DNA of 36,885 nucleotides from Gammaproteobacteria bacterium (GCA_013696315.1 JACCYU010000116.1:1-36885); one strand, 5' to 3'; shown: positions 8,130-18,343, counted from the first letter of the stretch. The notes: a model not told the origin generated them from the sequence alone. Made by a program: numbers and translations.

Positions 8130-9418
8130 TACCCCAGCACCTCCCGCACTTTGGCCAGCGATGCGAACAGCGCGTCCACGTCTTCCCGCGTGTTGTAAAG
8201 ACCGAACGAGGCGCGCGTGGTAGCCGGCACTTTGAAATGATCCATTACCGGCATCGCGCAGTGGTGACCGGCGCGCAGCGCCACCCCTTCGTGATCGACA
8301 ATGGTGCCGATATCGTGCGGGTGCACGCCGTCCAGGTCGAACGACAGAATGCTCGCCTTCTCCGCGGCCGTGCCTATCAGACGCATCCCCTGTGTATCCG
8401 CCGCAATGCCGGTGGCGTAGCGCAGCAGGTCATCCTCATGCACGGCGATATTCTCAAGCCCGAGACTCTCGACGTAATCGATGGCCGCGGCCAGACCGAC
8501 CGGACCCACGATATTGGGCGTACCCGCCTCGAAGCGCGTGGGCGGTTTCGCGAAGTCCGAGCGCTCGAACGTCACGCGCCGGATCATTTCGCCGCCGCCC
8601 TGATAAGGCGGCATCGCATCCAGCAAAGCGTAACGTCCGTACAGCACGCCTACGCCGGACGGGCCATAAAGCTTGTGGCTGGAAAACGCATAAAAGTCGC
8701 AGCCGAGATCCTGCACGTCCACGCGCATATGTGGCACCGCCTGCGCGCCGTCGATCAGCACCTTCGCGCCGGCGTCATGCGCCAGTTCGACCATGCGCCT
8801 GACCGGGTTGACCGTACCCAGCGCGTTGGAAACGTGCACCAGCGCAACAATGCGCGTGCGCTCACTGAGCAATTTTTCGAATTCCTCCACCACCAGCTCG
8901 CCGGCGTCGTTCATGGGCGCGACTTTCAGTTTCGCGCCGGTCTCTTCACGCAACAACTGCCAGGGCACGATGTTTGAATGGTGCTCCATCTCGGTAATCA
9001 GGATCTCGTCACCCTCGCGGATATTCGCGCGACCATACGTGGCCGCGACCAGATTGATGGCCTCGGTGGTGCCGCGCACGAACACAATCTCGCGCGCGTC
9101 GCTGGCACCGATGAACCGCTGCACCCGGCCGCGCGCGTCCTCATAAGCCCGCGTTGCGCGCTCGCTCAAATCGTGCACGCCGCGGTGGACGTTGGCGTAG
9201 GCGTGCCGATACGCGTGATCCATCGCCTCCAGCACCTGACGCGGTTTCTGGCTGGTGGCGGCATTGTCGAGATAAATTATGGGCTTACCGTGGCTGGGTT
9301 CCGCCAGGATCGGAAAATCCTCGCGGATACGATAGACGTCGTACGCCGGGGCGCCATTGTTATTTGACGGACCCGCGCTGGTTGCGGTGCGCATCGTTTC
9401 ACTGGCGAGAGTGTTCAT
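8129..9418 (-). CDS. sufS: Cysteine desulfurase SufS
   Basis: Pyridoxal-phosphate enzyme releasing sulfur from cysteine as a persulfide for cluster building. The 429-residue product has the PLP lysine K249 in AFSSHKLYGPSG and the persulfide cysteine C387 in LRAGHHCAMPVMDH, with a short group II type loop. The first ~25 residues are a low-complexity Ser/Thr/Asn extension before the normal start of the fold (YRIREDFPIL). The start is an ATGA overlap with sufD and the end touches sufU. All catalytic residues are present. Confidence 0.96.
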   Translation of the reverse strand: MNTLASETMRTATSAGPSNNNGAPAYDVYRIREDFPILAEPSHGKPIIYLDNAATSQKPRQVLEAMDHAYRHAYANVHRGVHDLSERATRAYEDARGRVQRFIGASDAREIVFVRGTTEAINLVAATYGRANIREGDEILITEMEHHSNIVPWQLLREETGAKLKVAPMNDAGELVVEEFEKLLSERTRIVALVHVSNALGTVNPVRRMVELAHDAGAKVLIDGAQAVPHMRVDVQDLGCDFYAFSSHKLYGPSGVGVLYGRYALLDAMPPYQGGGEMIRRVTFERSDFAKPPTRFEAGTPNIVGPVGLAAAIDYVESLGLENIAVHEDDLLRYATGIAADTQGMRLIGTAAEKASILSFDLDGVHPHDIGTIVDHEGVALRAGHHCAMPVMDHFKVPATTRASFGLYNTREDVDALFASLAKVREVLG

Positions 9419-10767
9419 GGTAGCTCGGTCGCTCGGGTCGGCAGGCGCACACGGATGAGATTTTCCAGGTGCGCGCGCAAGGGTTCGATTCGCATGCGGG
9501 TAAGCACGTCGTTGGCGAACGCGAAGGTCAGCAAGCCCCGCGCCTCGGCTTTGGGTACGCCGCGCGAACGCAGATAATAGAGCGCGTCTGCATCAAGCTG
9601 CCCGACGGTGACGCCGTGCGCGCATTTCACGTCATCGGCGAAGATTTCCAGCTGCGGTTTGGGGTCGGCCTCCGCATTGGGCGATAACAGCAAGCTGTGA
9701 TTGGCCTGTTCCGAATCGCTAAGCTGCGCGTACTTGTGCACGATCACTTTTCCGTTGAACACGCCGCGGGACCAGCCGTCCATCACGCCCTTGTACAGCT
9801 CGCGGCTCACGGTGCGTGGCGTCACGTGTTCAATGCGCGTGTGGTTATCCACGTGCTGACGCCCCTTGATAACGTAAAGTCCGTTGAGCGCGCACTGCGC
9901 GTTCTCGCCATCAAGCCGCGTGTTGATGTCGTTGCGCACGAAGCGCCCGCCGAGCGCCGCGTTGTGCGAGGTGAAGCGGCTATCTCTATGCTGATGCACT
10001 TCTACGGTCGCAATGTGGAACGCCTTGTCGCCCTCTTCTTCGAGCTTGTAATGCTCGATGCCGGCGTTCCCATTCAAATCGATCTCCGTCACCGTGTTAG
10101 TCCAATAAGCACTGTCGGCCGGGCCCGCGTAGTGTTCGATGATCGTCGCCTCGGCGCCGCGCTCCGCGACGACCAGATTGCGAAGCTGCGAAGTGCCGCC
10201 GTCGGCCGTACTCAGATACAGCACATGAATAGGTGCCTCGACGATCATGCCGGGCGGCAGATGAACGAACACGCCGTCGCTCATCAGCATGGTGTTGAGC
10301 GCCACGAACGCATTGGTGTCCATCGTCGCGTAATGCGCGAGATGCGACTGGACCGTATCAACGTGTGACGGCAAAGCCTGGCTCAAAGGCATCACCACGG
10401 CACCCGCGGACAGTTCGCGCATGGATGACAAGTTCACCGAGAAGCGGCCGTCTACGAACACCAACCGGTGCGCCTTCAGGCCCTCAAACCGATGCGCGTC
10501 GGTATCCTTCGCCGCCGCACCGGCGCCACCGGCAAGCAGTTCAAAACGCTGCTTTTGCAACGGTTTGGTGTCGGAATACTTCCACTCCTCGTGGCGCGGC
10601 GTGGGAAAGCCCTGGCGCGCAAACGAGCTCGCGGCCTGGTCACGCAACCGCTGCATCCACGGAATGCCGCTGCCGGGCAACGCCGCGCGCTGGCGTTTGA
10701 AGGCGGCCAGGTAATGCGCCACGGCGTCGTCACCGGGAAAATTCTGTTTGATGGCTACGCTGTTCAT
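9415..10767 (-). CDS. sufD: Fe-S cluster assembly protein SufD
   Basis: Subunit of the SufBCD scaffold. The 450-residue product has an N-terminal helical region, a right-handed beta-helix core, and the C-terminal family region (SPNAEADPKPQLEIFADDVKCAHGVTVGQLD) with the conserved Cys and His of the SufB-SufD interface near residues 375-380. It overlaps sufC and sufS by 4 bp each. Normal length, and it contacts SufC as a partner of SufB. Confidence 0.96.
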   Translation of the reverse strand: MNSVAIKQNFPGDDAVAHYLAAFKRQRAALPGSGIPWMQRLRDQAASSFARQGFPTPRHEEWKYSDTKPLQKQRFELLAGGAGAAAKDTDAHRFEGLKAHRLVFVDGRFSVNLSSMRELSAGAVVMPLSQALPSHVDTVQSHLAHYATMDTNAFVALNTMLMSDGVFVHLPPGMIVEAPIHVLYLSTADGGTSQLRNLVVAERGAEATIIEHYAGPADSAYWTNTVTEIDLNGNAGIEHYKLEEEGDKAFHIATVEVHQHRDSRFTSHNAALGGRFVRNDINTRLDGENAQCALNGLYVIKGRQHVDNHTRIEHVTPRTVSRELYKGVMDGWSRGVFNGKVIVHKYAQLSDSEQANHSLLLSPNAEADPKPQLEIFADDVKCAHGVTVGQLDADALYYLRSRGVPKAEARGLLTFAFANDVLTRMRIEPLRAHLENLIRVRLPTRATELP

Positions 10768-11540
10768 GAATTGCCAGACGCCCGTGGTGCTCGCGCCGCG
10801 TGCTCCTCCAGCCAGCCGTAACCGCTGCGCTCCAGTTCATGCGCCAAGGTCTTGTCGCCGGACTTGACGATCCTGCCATCGGCCAATACGTGCACGTAAT
10901 CCGGCTCGATATAATCCAGCAGGCGCTGATAATGCGTGACCAACACGAACGCGCGTTCCGGCGAGCGCAGCGAATTGACACCGTTGGCGACAATCTTCAG
11001 CGCGTCGATATCCAGTCCCGAATCGGTCTCGTCGAGTATGGCGAGCCGCGGTTCCAGCACCGCCATCTGCAATATCTCGTTGCGCTTTTTCTCGCCGCCC
11101 GAAAAACCCGCGTTGACGGATCGATACAGAAAGTCCTCATTCATGCCAGTGAGTTTCAGCTTCTCCCTGACCATGCCGAGCAAGTCCATGGCGTCGAACT
11201 CTTCCTGCCCCTGCGCCTTGCGAATGGCGTTGAGCGCGGACTTGAGCAGATAAATGTTGCTGACACCGGGGATCTCCACCGGATACTGGAAGGCGAGAAA
11301 CACACCTTTATGCGCGCGCTCCTCGGGCGAGAGCTCCAGCAGATCCTCGTCGTCCAGCCGCACCTGGCCGTCGATAACGGTGTAACCTTCGCGGCCGGCC
11401 AGCACCTGTGCGAGCGTGCTCTTGCCGGAACCGTTCGGCCCCATGATCGCATGCACCTCGCCCACGTTTACCTTAAGGTCGATGCCCTTGAGAATCGCCT
11501 TGTCGTCGATCGACACGTGTAGCTTACTAATCGAAAGCAC
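10764..11540 (-). CDS. sufC: Fe-S cluster assembly ATPase SufC
   Basis: ABC-type soluble ATPase that drives conformational change in SufBCD. The 258-residue product has Walker A GPNGSGKST at 34-42, the signature FSGGEKKRNE, Walker B with LAILDETDSGLD, and the switch histidine in VLVTHYQRLL. The start is a GTG at 11540 preceded by AGGAG at 7 bp spacing. The C-terminal HAARAPRASGNS is a short variable tail. It is separated from sufB by 99 bp holding an inverted repeat, the only large gap in the operon besides that after the regulator. Confidence 0.96.
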   Translation of the reverse strand: MLSISKLHVSIDDKAILKGIDLKVNVGEVHAIMGPNGSGKSTLAQVLAGREGYTVIDGQVRLDDEDLLELSPEERAHKGVFLAFQYPVEIPGVSNIYLLKSALNAIRKAQGQEEFDAMDLLGMVREKLKLTGMNEDFLYRSVNAGFSGGEKKRNEILQMAVLEPRLAILDETDSGLDIDALKIVANGVNSLRSPERAFVLVTHYQRLLDYIEPDYVHVLADGRIVKSGDKTLAHELERSGYGWLEEHAARAPRASGNS

Positions 11541-11559
11541 TAAAAACTCCTAACTTAAA

Positions 11560-11635
11560 TTCACGGCAAAGACGCTGAGTACGCAAGAGATAACGAAGAC
11601 GACTTCTCTAGCGCCCTTTGCGCCTCTGCGGTGAA
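11560..11635. repeat. Imperfect inverted repeat in the sufB-sufC gap
   Basis: The left arm begins TTCACGGCAAAGACGC and the right arm, read in reverse complement, begins TTCACCGCAGAGGCGC. The arms are about 30 bp and roughly 70 percent matched around a ~15-bp loop. It resembles the dispersed 'CACCGCAGAGGCGCAGAG'-type intergenic repeat seen in many bacteria. It would form a long RNA hairpin between sufB and sufC. Confidence 0.65.
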
Positions 11636-11639
11636 TGAT

Positions 11640-13088
<1,449 letters not shown>

Positions 13089-13098
13089 TACTCACTCC

Positions 13099-13115
13099 AA
13101 GCACGCTACGTGCTT
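13099..13115 (-). promoter_or_regulatory. Perfect small hairpin ahead of sufB
   Basis: AAGCACG, a 3-nt loop, then CGTGCTT: a perfect 7-bp stem in the 33-bp gap between the regulator and sufB, ending just before the sufB GGAG site. It could affect sufB translation or protect the 3' part of the transcript. It has no T-run, so it is not an intrinsic terminator. Confidence 0.5.
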
Positions 13116-13121
13116 TGTCTG

Positions 13122-13589
13122 TTATTTATAGTACTGACGAACTTGTGCTCCGGACCGGCTTCCACTCGCCGCTGAAATTGCGGGTGCTGCCGGACGCAGC
13201 ATCTCCGCCAGCGAGATTCGTTCCAGGGTAGCGAGGACAGCGCGATTAATCATCTGCCAGTTGGGGCGTATCGGACACATGGTTTCCTGATGACACAGCC
13301 CGGGGCTGCTGCTGCACTCTGTGATCCCGATCGGCCCTTCCAGAGCGCTGACGATATCCGCCACCGATATCGCCGCCGGCGCGCGCGTCAGTCGATAACC
13401 ACCCGCGGCGCCGCGATACGATTCCAGCAGACCGGCGTGCGCCAACAATTTCAGGATCTTACTCACGGTCGGCTGACCGATGTGCATCTGATCGGTAATT
13501 TCCCGCGCGGTGTGTACCGCGTCGGGCGACATGGCCATGAATGTCATCACGACCGTGCCGTAATCGGTAATCTTGCTCAATCGCAGCAT
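13122..13589 (-). CDS. Rrf2-family transcriptional regulator of the SUF system (SufR/IscR-like)
   Basis: Winged-helix regulator of 155 residues heading the operon. The N-terminal MLRLSKITDYGTVVM is typical of the SUF-associated Rrf2 group, followed by the recognition region IGQPTVSKILKLLAHAGLLES and the RGAAGGYRLTRAP wing. Three cysteines, C92, C99 and C105 (ECSSSPGLCHQETMC), match the Fe-S ligand set of IscR-type sensors. The ATG at 13589 has GAGAGG 5 bp upstream; a GTG two codons earlier is less likely. By family knowledge it should bind an Fe-S cluster and repress its own operon when clusters are sufficient. Confidence 0.93.
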   Translation of the reverse strand: MLRLSKITDYGTVVMTFMAMSPDAVHTAREITDQMHIGQPTVSKILKLLAHAGLLESYRGAAGGYRLTRAPAAISVADIVSALEGPIGITECSSSPGLCHQETMCPIRPNWQMINRAVLATLERISLAEMLRPAAPAISAASGSRSGAQVRQYYK

Positions 13590-13612
13590 CGGCACCTCTC
13601 ACAATTAGGACT

Positions 13613-13643
13613 GCAATGGTACTATTTCGTTGCAACATTGCAA
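13613..13643 (-). promoter_or_regulatory. Predicted suf promoter with overlapping palindrome (candidate operator)
   Basis: Minus strand: -35-like TTGCAA (13638-13643) and -10-like TACCAT (13616-13621), spaced 16 bp. A 29-bp imperfect palindrome, GCAATGGTAC with GCAACATTGC around a 9-bp centre (8 of 10 pairs), covers the same bases. It sits about 25 bp upstream of the Rrf2 gene, where an autorepressor would bind. Confidence 0.55.
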
Positions 13644-13653
13644 GCCGGGCAAT

Positions 13654-14262
13654 TTACCGCGCGTTTTCGGCGAGACTCACGATCTCCGCGTGACGAAAAC
13701 AGTCGACCATATGATCGTTGACCATGCCGATAGCCTGCATCAGGGCGTAACAGATAGTCGTGCCGACGAACTTGAAGCCGCGGTTCTTGAGATCTTTGGA
13801 CATCGCGTCGGATTCAGGCGAATATGCGGGCGGCGCCTGCTCGCCGTGCCAGCGATTCTGGATGGGTGCGCCCTGGATGAAATCCCAAATGTAGCCGTGA
13901 AAGCTGCCGCGTTCCGCTACGACTTCAAGAAACCGCCGCGCGTTCACCACTGTGGCCTCGATCTTCAGTCGGTTGCGAACGATACCCGCGTCCTGCATCA
14001 GATCGGCGAGCTTGTCCGCCGAATAACCCGCGACGCGCTCGACGTCGAAATTATCAAACGCCCGCCGGTAAGCTGCCCGCTTGTCCAGAATCGTGCGCCA
14101 GCTTAAGCCCGCCTGCGCGCCTTCCAGAATCAGCATTTCGAACAGCCTTCGATCGTCATGCGCCGGCACGCCCCATTCGCGGTCGTGATAGACGCGCAGG
14201 GCGGGGGAACCGAATGCCCATGCGCAGCGTTGCCTGCCGTCATTGCCGTTGCGTGCCGCCAT
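13654..14262 (-). CDS. tag: DNA-3-methyladenine glycosylase I (Tag)
   Basis: Base-excision repair glycosylase removing 3-methyladenine. The 202-residue product has the family pattern CAWAF...YHDREWGVP near residues 13-32, the LFEMLILEGAQAGLSWRTIL catalytic-pocket helix at about 40-60, and the C-terminal FKFVGTTICYALMQAIGMVNDH. Zinc ligands typical of Tag are represented by C13, H26, H184-equivalent and the Cys in VDCFRH near the end. Its 3' end lies 10 bp from the suf promoter; its 5' end lies 29 bp after the acyl ligase, so it could be read from that transcript. Confidence 0.95.
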   Translation of the reverse strand: MAARNGNDGRQRCAWAFGSPALRVYHDREWGVPAHDDRRLFEMLILEGAQAGLSWRTILDKRAAYRRAFDNFDVERVAGYSADKLADLMQDAGIVRNRLKIEATVVNARRFLEVVAERGSFHGYIWDFIQGAPIQNRWHGEQAPPAYSPESDAMSKDLKNRGFKFVGTTICYALMQAIGMVNDHMVDCFRHAEIVSLAENAR

Positions 14263-14291
14263 TCATCGCGCTCCGCGAAATGGGCGTCATT

Positions 14292-16280
14292 TCAAGCGGA
14301 CTCGTCAAGCTTGGTCCGCATAAACACGGCCAGTTCGGCGATGGTCGGATAATCGAACAGATCGGTAATATCCACCAGGCCGGGGTACGCCGCCTCGATG
14401 CCCTCGTGAATTTCCACCAGCACCAGCGAACTGGTGCCGACGTCGAAGAGACTTTCGTGGATGCCGATGGATTTCTCCTTGAGCGCGGCATCGCAAATCT
14501 GCTTGAGCAGCTGCTCGAGCGCGGAATGCGTGTCCTGATCTTCGGCTCGTGCCGGCTTGCGCAATTTCGTCAGCGCCCTGAGAGCGTCGTCAAAAGCTCC
14601 CTGCGCGTACTCGCGCGCCAGCGCATGACGCTGCACCTTGCCGCTGGTGGTTTTCGGGATGCGCGCGACCGGAACTACATGCGTCACCTCCACACCCGCA
14701 TGTTCGTTGATCTGGTGCGCGACGTTCGTAGCAATGGGGGCGAAATCCTCGATTCTGCCGCGGAATAACAGGAACACCAGTAACTCGTCGGTGGTCGCGT
14801 TGTCGGCGCGGTAGCCGGCTACCGCTACCTTGCCGAGCTCCAGCCCCTTTACGCGCTGCGCGATGTTTTCGAGATCGTGGGGATAATAGTTCTGACCGTT
14901 GACGAAAACGATGTCCTTGGAGCGGCCGGTGATGACCAGCTCACCGGCGGTCACGAATCCAAGGTCGCCGGTGTCCAACCATCCTCCTTGGAAAAACGCC
15001 GCGCGATTGACATCCGGATTCCTGTAATAGCCACCGGTGACATTATCGCCCTTGATCAGAATACGCCCGACGGTGTGGTCCGCAAGCGCGCTGCCGGCAT
15101 CGTCCGCAATGCGCACCGCGCAATCACGGATAGGACGTCCCACCGGCACGAAGCCCACCGCGCCAGACGCATCCCGTTCCATCGGCTCCACGGGGCGCCC
15201 GACTTGCAAGCTGTCGCGATGCACGTAGACGGGCCGATATTCCTCGCCGCACGGCGGGAAGCTCACCGCCAGACTCGCCTCGGCGAGACCATACACCGGA
15301 AACATCGCCGCCCGCGGAAGGCCGAAACTAGCCATTTTTTCCAGGAACTCCTCGCACAAGTCGACCGAGATCGGTTCGGCGCCGTTGAAGATCAGCCGCA
15401 CGTGCGACAGGTCAATGTCGTCCAGTCCTTTGCTGGCGAACACCCGCAGGAAATGTTTGTAGCCGAAATTGGGCGAACACAGGATGTTCGCACGCTTGTC
15501 GCTGGCCGCCTTGAGCCACAGCAACGGCCGGCGGATGAACAATTCCGTCGGCATGAGATATTGATCGATGTCGCACACAAGCATGTTGAGATGAAAACCG
15601 ATGAGGCCCATGTCGTGCGTGAGCGGCATCCAGCTCAACGATACGTCCAGCTCTTTGAACCGCGCGCCATCGATGATGGCCTTGATGTTCGTCATGAGGT
15701 TGCGATGCGTGAGCACCACGCCCTTGGGCTCGCTGGTCGAGCCGGACGAATACTGGATGAAGGCGATGTCATCCGGATCGGGCTCGATGATCCTGCCTTG
15801 ATTTGACATATTTTCAGGCGGCGCGCTCAACACGGTACGCGCCCGCACGTGCGCGATGTGTTCATCCAGGCCGTTGCCTGAGGCAAACGCCGCCAACCGG
15901 TTCAGCATGGTTTCGTCTGTATATAGATAAGGGCGTTCGAGCTGAGCGAATATCCTGAAAAGCTTGTGGCGATGTTCGTCGCTCACGCCGGGCGCGACCG
16001 GCACCGGCACGATCCCTCCCAACTCGCAAGCCCAGAAAATTTCGATGAATCGTTCGTTATCGTTCAGCAGAACGATCAACTGATCGCCGCGTTGCAGGCC
16101 CTGGCCCCGCAACCGATGAAGCTGGCCGGCGGCGCGCGCGAACAGATCGCGGTAGCTGACTCGCGTTTCGACATCGCCGGTTTGAATGTAACCGATACCG
16201 CGCTCGCTCTCCCGGTTCGAGTATAGAGCGTCGTTGAGCGTCCGGTAGCCTTCAATCCGTGCGGACATGACTTCGTTCAT
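14292..16280 (-). CDS. Acyl-AMP ligase fused to a C-terminal acyl carrier domain
   Basis: Adenylate-forming enzyme of 662 residues that should activate a fatty acid with ATP and load it on its own carrier domain. The AMP-binding core shows FIQYSSGSTSEPKGVVLTH, SWMPLTHDMGLIGFHL, SPNFGYKHF, FPVYGLAEASLAVSF, WLDTGDLGF and the C-terminal lysine motif TTSGKVQRHALA. The LTHDMGLIGFHL and NFGYKHF pattern recalls the acyl-ligase loading domains of lipopeptide synthetases of the mycosubtilin/iturin type. Residues ~575-655 form a phosphopantetheine-binding domain, with the attachment serine at about 618 (FDVGTSSLVLVEI). It overlaps the P450 gene by 4 bp. No KS, condensation or peptide module follows, so it is a stand-alone loading unit. 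The substrate is unknown. Confidence 0.88.
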   Translation of the reverse strand: MNEVMSARIEGYRTLNDALYSNRESERGIGYIQTGDVETRVSYRDLFARAAGQLHRLRGQGLQRGDQLIVLLNDNERFIEIFWACELGGIVPVPVAPGVSDEHRHKLFRIFAQLERPYLYTDETMLNRLAAFASGNGLDEHIAHVRARTVLSAPPENMSNQGRIIEPDPDDIAFIQYSSGSTSEPKGVVLTHRNLMTNIKAIIDGARFKELDVSLSWMPLTHDMGLIGFHLNMLVCDIDQYLMPTELFIRRPLLWLKAASDKRANILCSPNFGYKHFLRVFASKGLDDIDLSHVRLIFNGAEPISVDLCEEFLEKMASFGLPRAAMFPVYGLAEASLAVSFPPCGEEYRPVYVHRDSLQVGRPVEPMERDASGAVGFVPVGRPIRDCAVRIADDAGSALADHTVGRILIKGDNVTGGYYRNPDVNRAAFFQGGWLDTGDLGFVTAGELVITGRSKDIVFVNGQNYYPHDLENIAQRVKGLELGKVAVAGYRADNATTDELLVFLLFRGRIEDFAPIATNVAHQINEHAGVEVTHVVPVARIPKTTSGKVQRHALAREYAQGAFDDALRALTKLRKPARAEDQDTHSALEQLLKQICDAALKEKSIGIHESLFDVGTSSLVLVEIHEGIEAAYPGLVDITDLFDYPTIAELAVFMRTKLDESA

Positions 16281-17584
16281 CGCGGCGCCGCACGCATGAA
16301 AAGATTATGCCGGCTGCGCAGGTTGATGTGCGGCTCTAGTTCCACCGGCCGGTCGGGCACATGACGCAGATGCAGACGCTTAGCCACCGCGCTTAGGTGA
16401 ATCTGCATCTCCACCACGGCGAAGAACTCGCCGATGCAGCGCCGCTGGCCCATCGAAAATGGGAAATACACGAACTTGTGCCGTTGCGGGCCCGCATCCG
16501 GCGCGAAGCGCCCGGGCCTGAATGCCTCGGGATCGTCCCAGAATTTGGGGTGGCGATGCACGAAATATGGCGCCATGAAGATGTCGGTGCCAGGCGCGAC
16601 GTAATGTCCGCCTATGTTGTCCTCGGCCAGCGCCTTGCGGCTGAACAGCCACACAGGCGGATAAAGCCGCAAGGTCTCGTCGATGATCTGTTTAGTGAAA
16701 ACCAGCCGTGGCAGATCGTCGAAGCCGGGAATATCCTCGAACGGCGCGCTGTCGATTTCGTCGTGCAACGTGGATTCCGCCGCCGGATGTTCCGAGAGCA
16801 GGTACCATGCCCAGTTCAGGGTGCTGGCGGTGGTCTCGTGTCCGGCGACAATCAAAGTCATTACCTCGTCCACCAGTGCCTTGTCGGACATGGGATTGCC
16901 GTTCGCGTCGCGCGCGTCGATCAGCACCGACAGAATGTCGGGAGGGCGGCGCTCGCCCGCGCGGCGTTGCGCCGCGACTTCCATCACCTGCCGTGTCAGC
17001 GCCCGGAACTTGAACGCCAGTTGCAGGTCACGCACCGAATTCTCGCTCAATATCGAGAACGGATTGCCGCCGGCGCGCGCGATGATTGCGTCCAGATCGT
17101 CGCTAAGAATTGCGCGCAGTACGGTTTCCAGCGCCAGCTCGCTGGTGTCGCTCGTAACGTTGATGAGTTCGCCGGTCGCGGCCTTCGCTTGCCATTGAGC
17201 CAGCAGACGCTGGGTCAGCACAAGCATCGTCGTGGATAATTGCGCGATCACCGAACGGTGAAACGCCGGTTGCATCATGCGCCGCTGCGAGCGCCAGTAG
17301 TCACCGCCGCTGACGATGATGCCATTGCCCAGCAACATTTTTACCCGCTCGAAACCGACCCCCTTGATATAATACTGGTTGCGGTCGGCCAGCACGTGCT
17401 TGATGTAATCGGGATGATGAATGATATAAGCCGGAACCTTGCGTGCAACCGGCTCCAGCTTACAGATGTCGCCATAACGCGCGAACAGGCGCTCGATCAG
17501 CGCGAACGATTCGTCGTCCGGGTTGATATCGAATGGCTGATCGGGTCCCGCGGGCAGCCGCCGGGAAGCCGGGGATTGAGTCAT
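16277..17584 (-). CDS. Cytochrome P450
   Basis: Soluble bacterial monooxygenase of about 435 residues, with no membrane anchor. Seen are the I-helix oxygen-binding motif VAGHETTAS, the ExxR motif ETLRLYPP, the meander region FRPGRF and the heme loop FPFSMGQRRCIGEFFA with ligand C383. The overall pattern (ETLRLYPPVWLFSRKAL, FPFSMGQRRC) resembles CYP102/CYP4-like fatty-acid or alkane oxidisers. The ATG at 17584 is preferred over a TTG four codons earlier; neither has a strong ribosome site. It is translationally coupled to the acyl ligase-carrier gene, suggesting that the substrate is the carrier-bound or activated acyl chain. The redox partner is not adjacent; the Rieske protein 9 kb away is unlikely. 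Confidence 0.92.
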   Translation of the reverse strand: MTQSPASRRLPAGPDQPFDINPDDESFALIERLFARYGDICKLEPVARKVPAYIIHHPDYIKHVLADRNQYYIKGVGFERVKMLLGNGIIVSGGDYWRSQRRMMQPAFHRSVIAQLSTTMLVLTQRLLAQWQAKAATGELINVTSDTSELALETVLRAILSDDLDAIIARAGGNPFSILSENSVRDLQLAFKFRALTRQVMEVAAQRRAGERRPPDILSVLIDARDANGNPMSDKALVDEVMTLIVAGHETTASTLNWAWYLLSEHPAAESTLHDEIDSAPFEDIPGFDDLPRLVFTKQIIDETLRLYPPVWLFSRKALAEDNIGGHYVAPGTDIFMAPYFVHRHPKFWDDPEAFRPGRFAPDAGPQRHKFVYFPFSMGQRRCIGEFFAVVEMQIHLSAVAKRLHLRHVPDRPVELEPHINLRSRHNLFMRAAPR

Positions 17585-17634
17585 TGAATCGAACAAAAGT
17601 GGATGATCGAAGCGGTGCCCGCGCGGGGCTAGGG

Positions 17635-18303
17635 TTGAAAGGCCAGGATTCCGCGCTGGTCACTGTATATTACACGTGGATTCACGACAACCTCGCTCCG
17701 GATCGCGAGGCGCGCTGGCTGGCGCAGCTTTCGGCGGAAAAACGCGAGACGATAAAACGCCTGCGGCTTGTAAAGGGCCGCGCCGCCTCGCTCTTGGGTC
17801 TGCAATTGTTGAAGCACGGCATGCGCGCGAACGGGTGCGCGGAGTTCGATCTTGCCGCGGTGCACTTTCCGCGCGACGGCAAGCCCCGTTGCGATGCGCC
17901 ACATTGCGACGCATGCGTCGACTTCAATATCACGCATTCCCGCGAACTGGTCGCCTGCGCACTGGCTTCGGCAGGCGCGGTGGGCATCGACACGGAAAAA
18001 ATACGCGAGATCGACTTAAACGCTTTCGGCCGTTTTCTTGATACGTCCGAATACGCGCAACTGGCTGGAGATCACAGACGTTTCTTCGAACTCTGGACGC
18101 AGAAGGAAGCGGTGGTCAAGGCGCATGGCGACGGCGGTATCGCCAACCTCCGGGCGGTGCGCATCGACCAGGACCGCGGAACCTTAGGCTCGAAAACCTG
18201 GTCGCTTCGCGCCGTGAACATTCATCCAGATTACGTGACGTTTGTGGCGACCGGCGCGGATACGTCAGTCCAGACTACGTACGTCGAGTTGGCCGACACA
18301 TGA
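17635..18303 (+). CDS. 4'-phosphopantetheinyl transferase (Sfp/Gsp family)
   Basis: Transfers the phosphopantetheine arm of CoA to carrier-domain serines. Family motifs are AGAVGIDTEKI (Mg-binding VGIDxE) and FFELWTQKEAVVKAHG (WTxKEAxxKA), with a DFNITHSRELVACAL segment before them. Transcribed divergently from the P450 gene. The start is uncertain: TTG 17635 (GGGG 6 bp upstream, 222-residue product matching the usual Sfp size), GTG 17599 and ATG 17533 (inside the P450 gene) are all in frame. The carrier domain of the divergent acyl ligase is the obvious target, though this is inferred from proximity. Confidence 0.9.
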   Translation: MKGQDSALVTVYYTWIHDNLAPDREARWLAQLSAEKRETIKRLRLVKGRAASLLGLQLLKHGMRANGCAEFDLAAVHFPRDGKPRCDAPHCDACVDFNITHSRELVACALASAGAVGIDTEKIREIDLNAFGRFLDTSEYAQLAGDHRRFFELWTQKEAVVKAHGDGGIANLRAVRIDQDRGTLGSKTWSLRAVNIHPDYVTFVATGADTSVQTTYVELADT

Positions 18304-18343
18304 CCGGCGCGAGCACCATCGACCACGCCGAGGCGGCCTGGAT

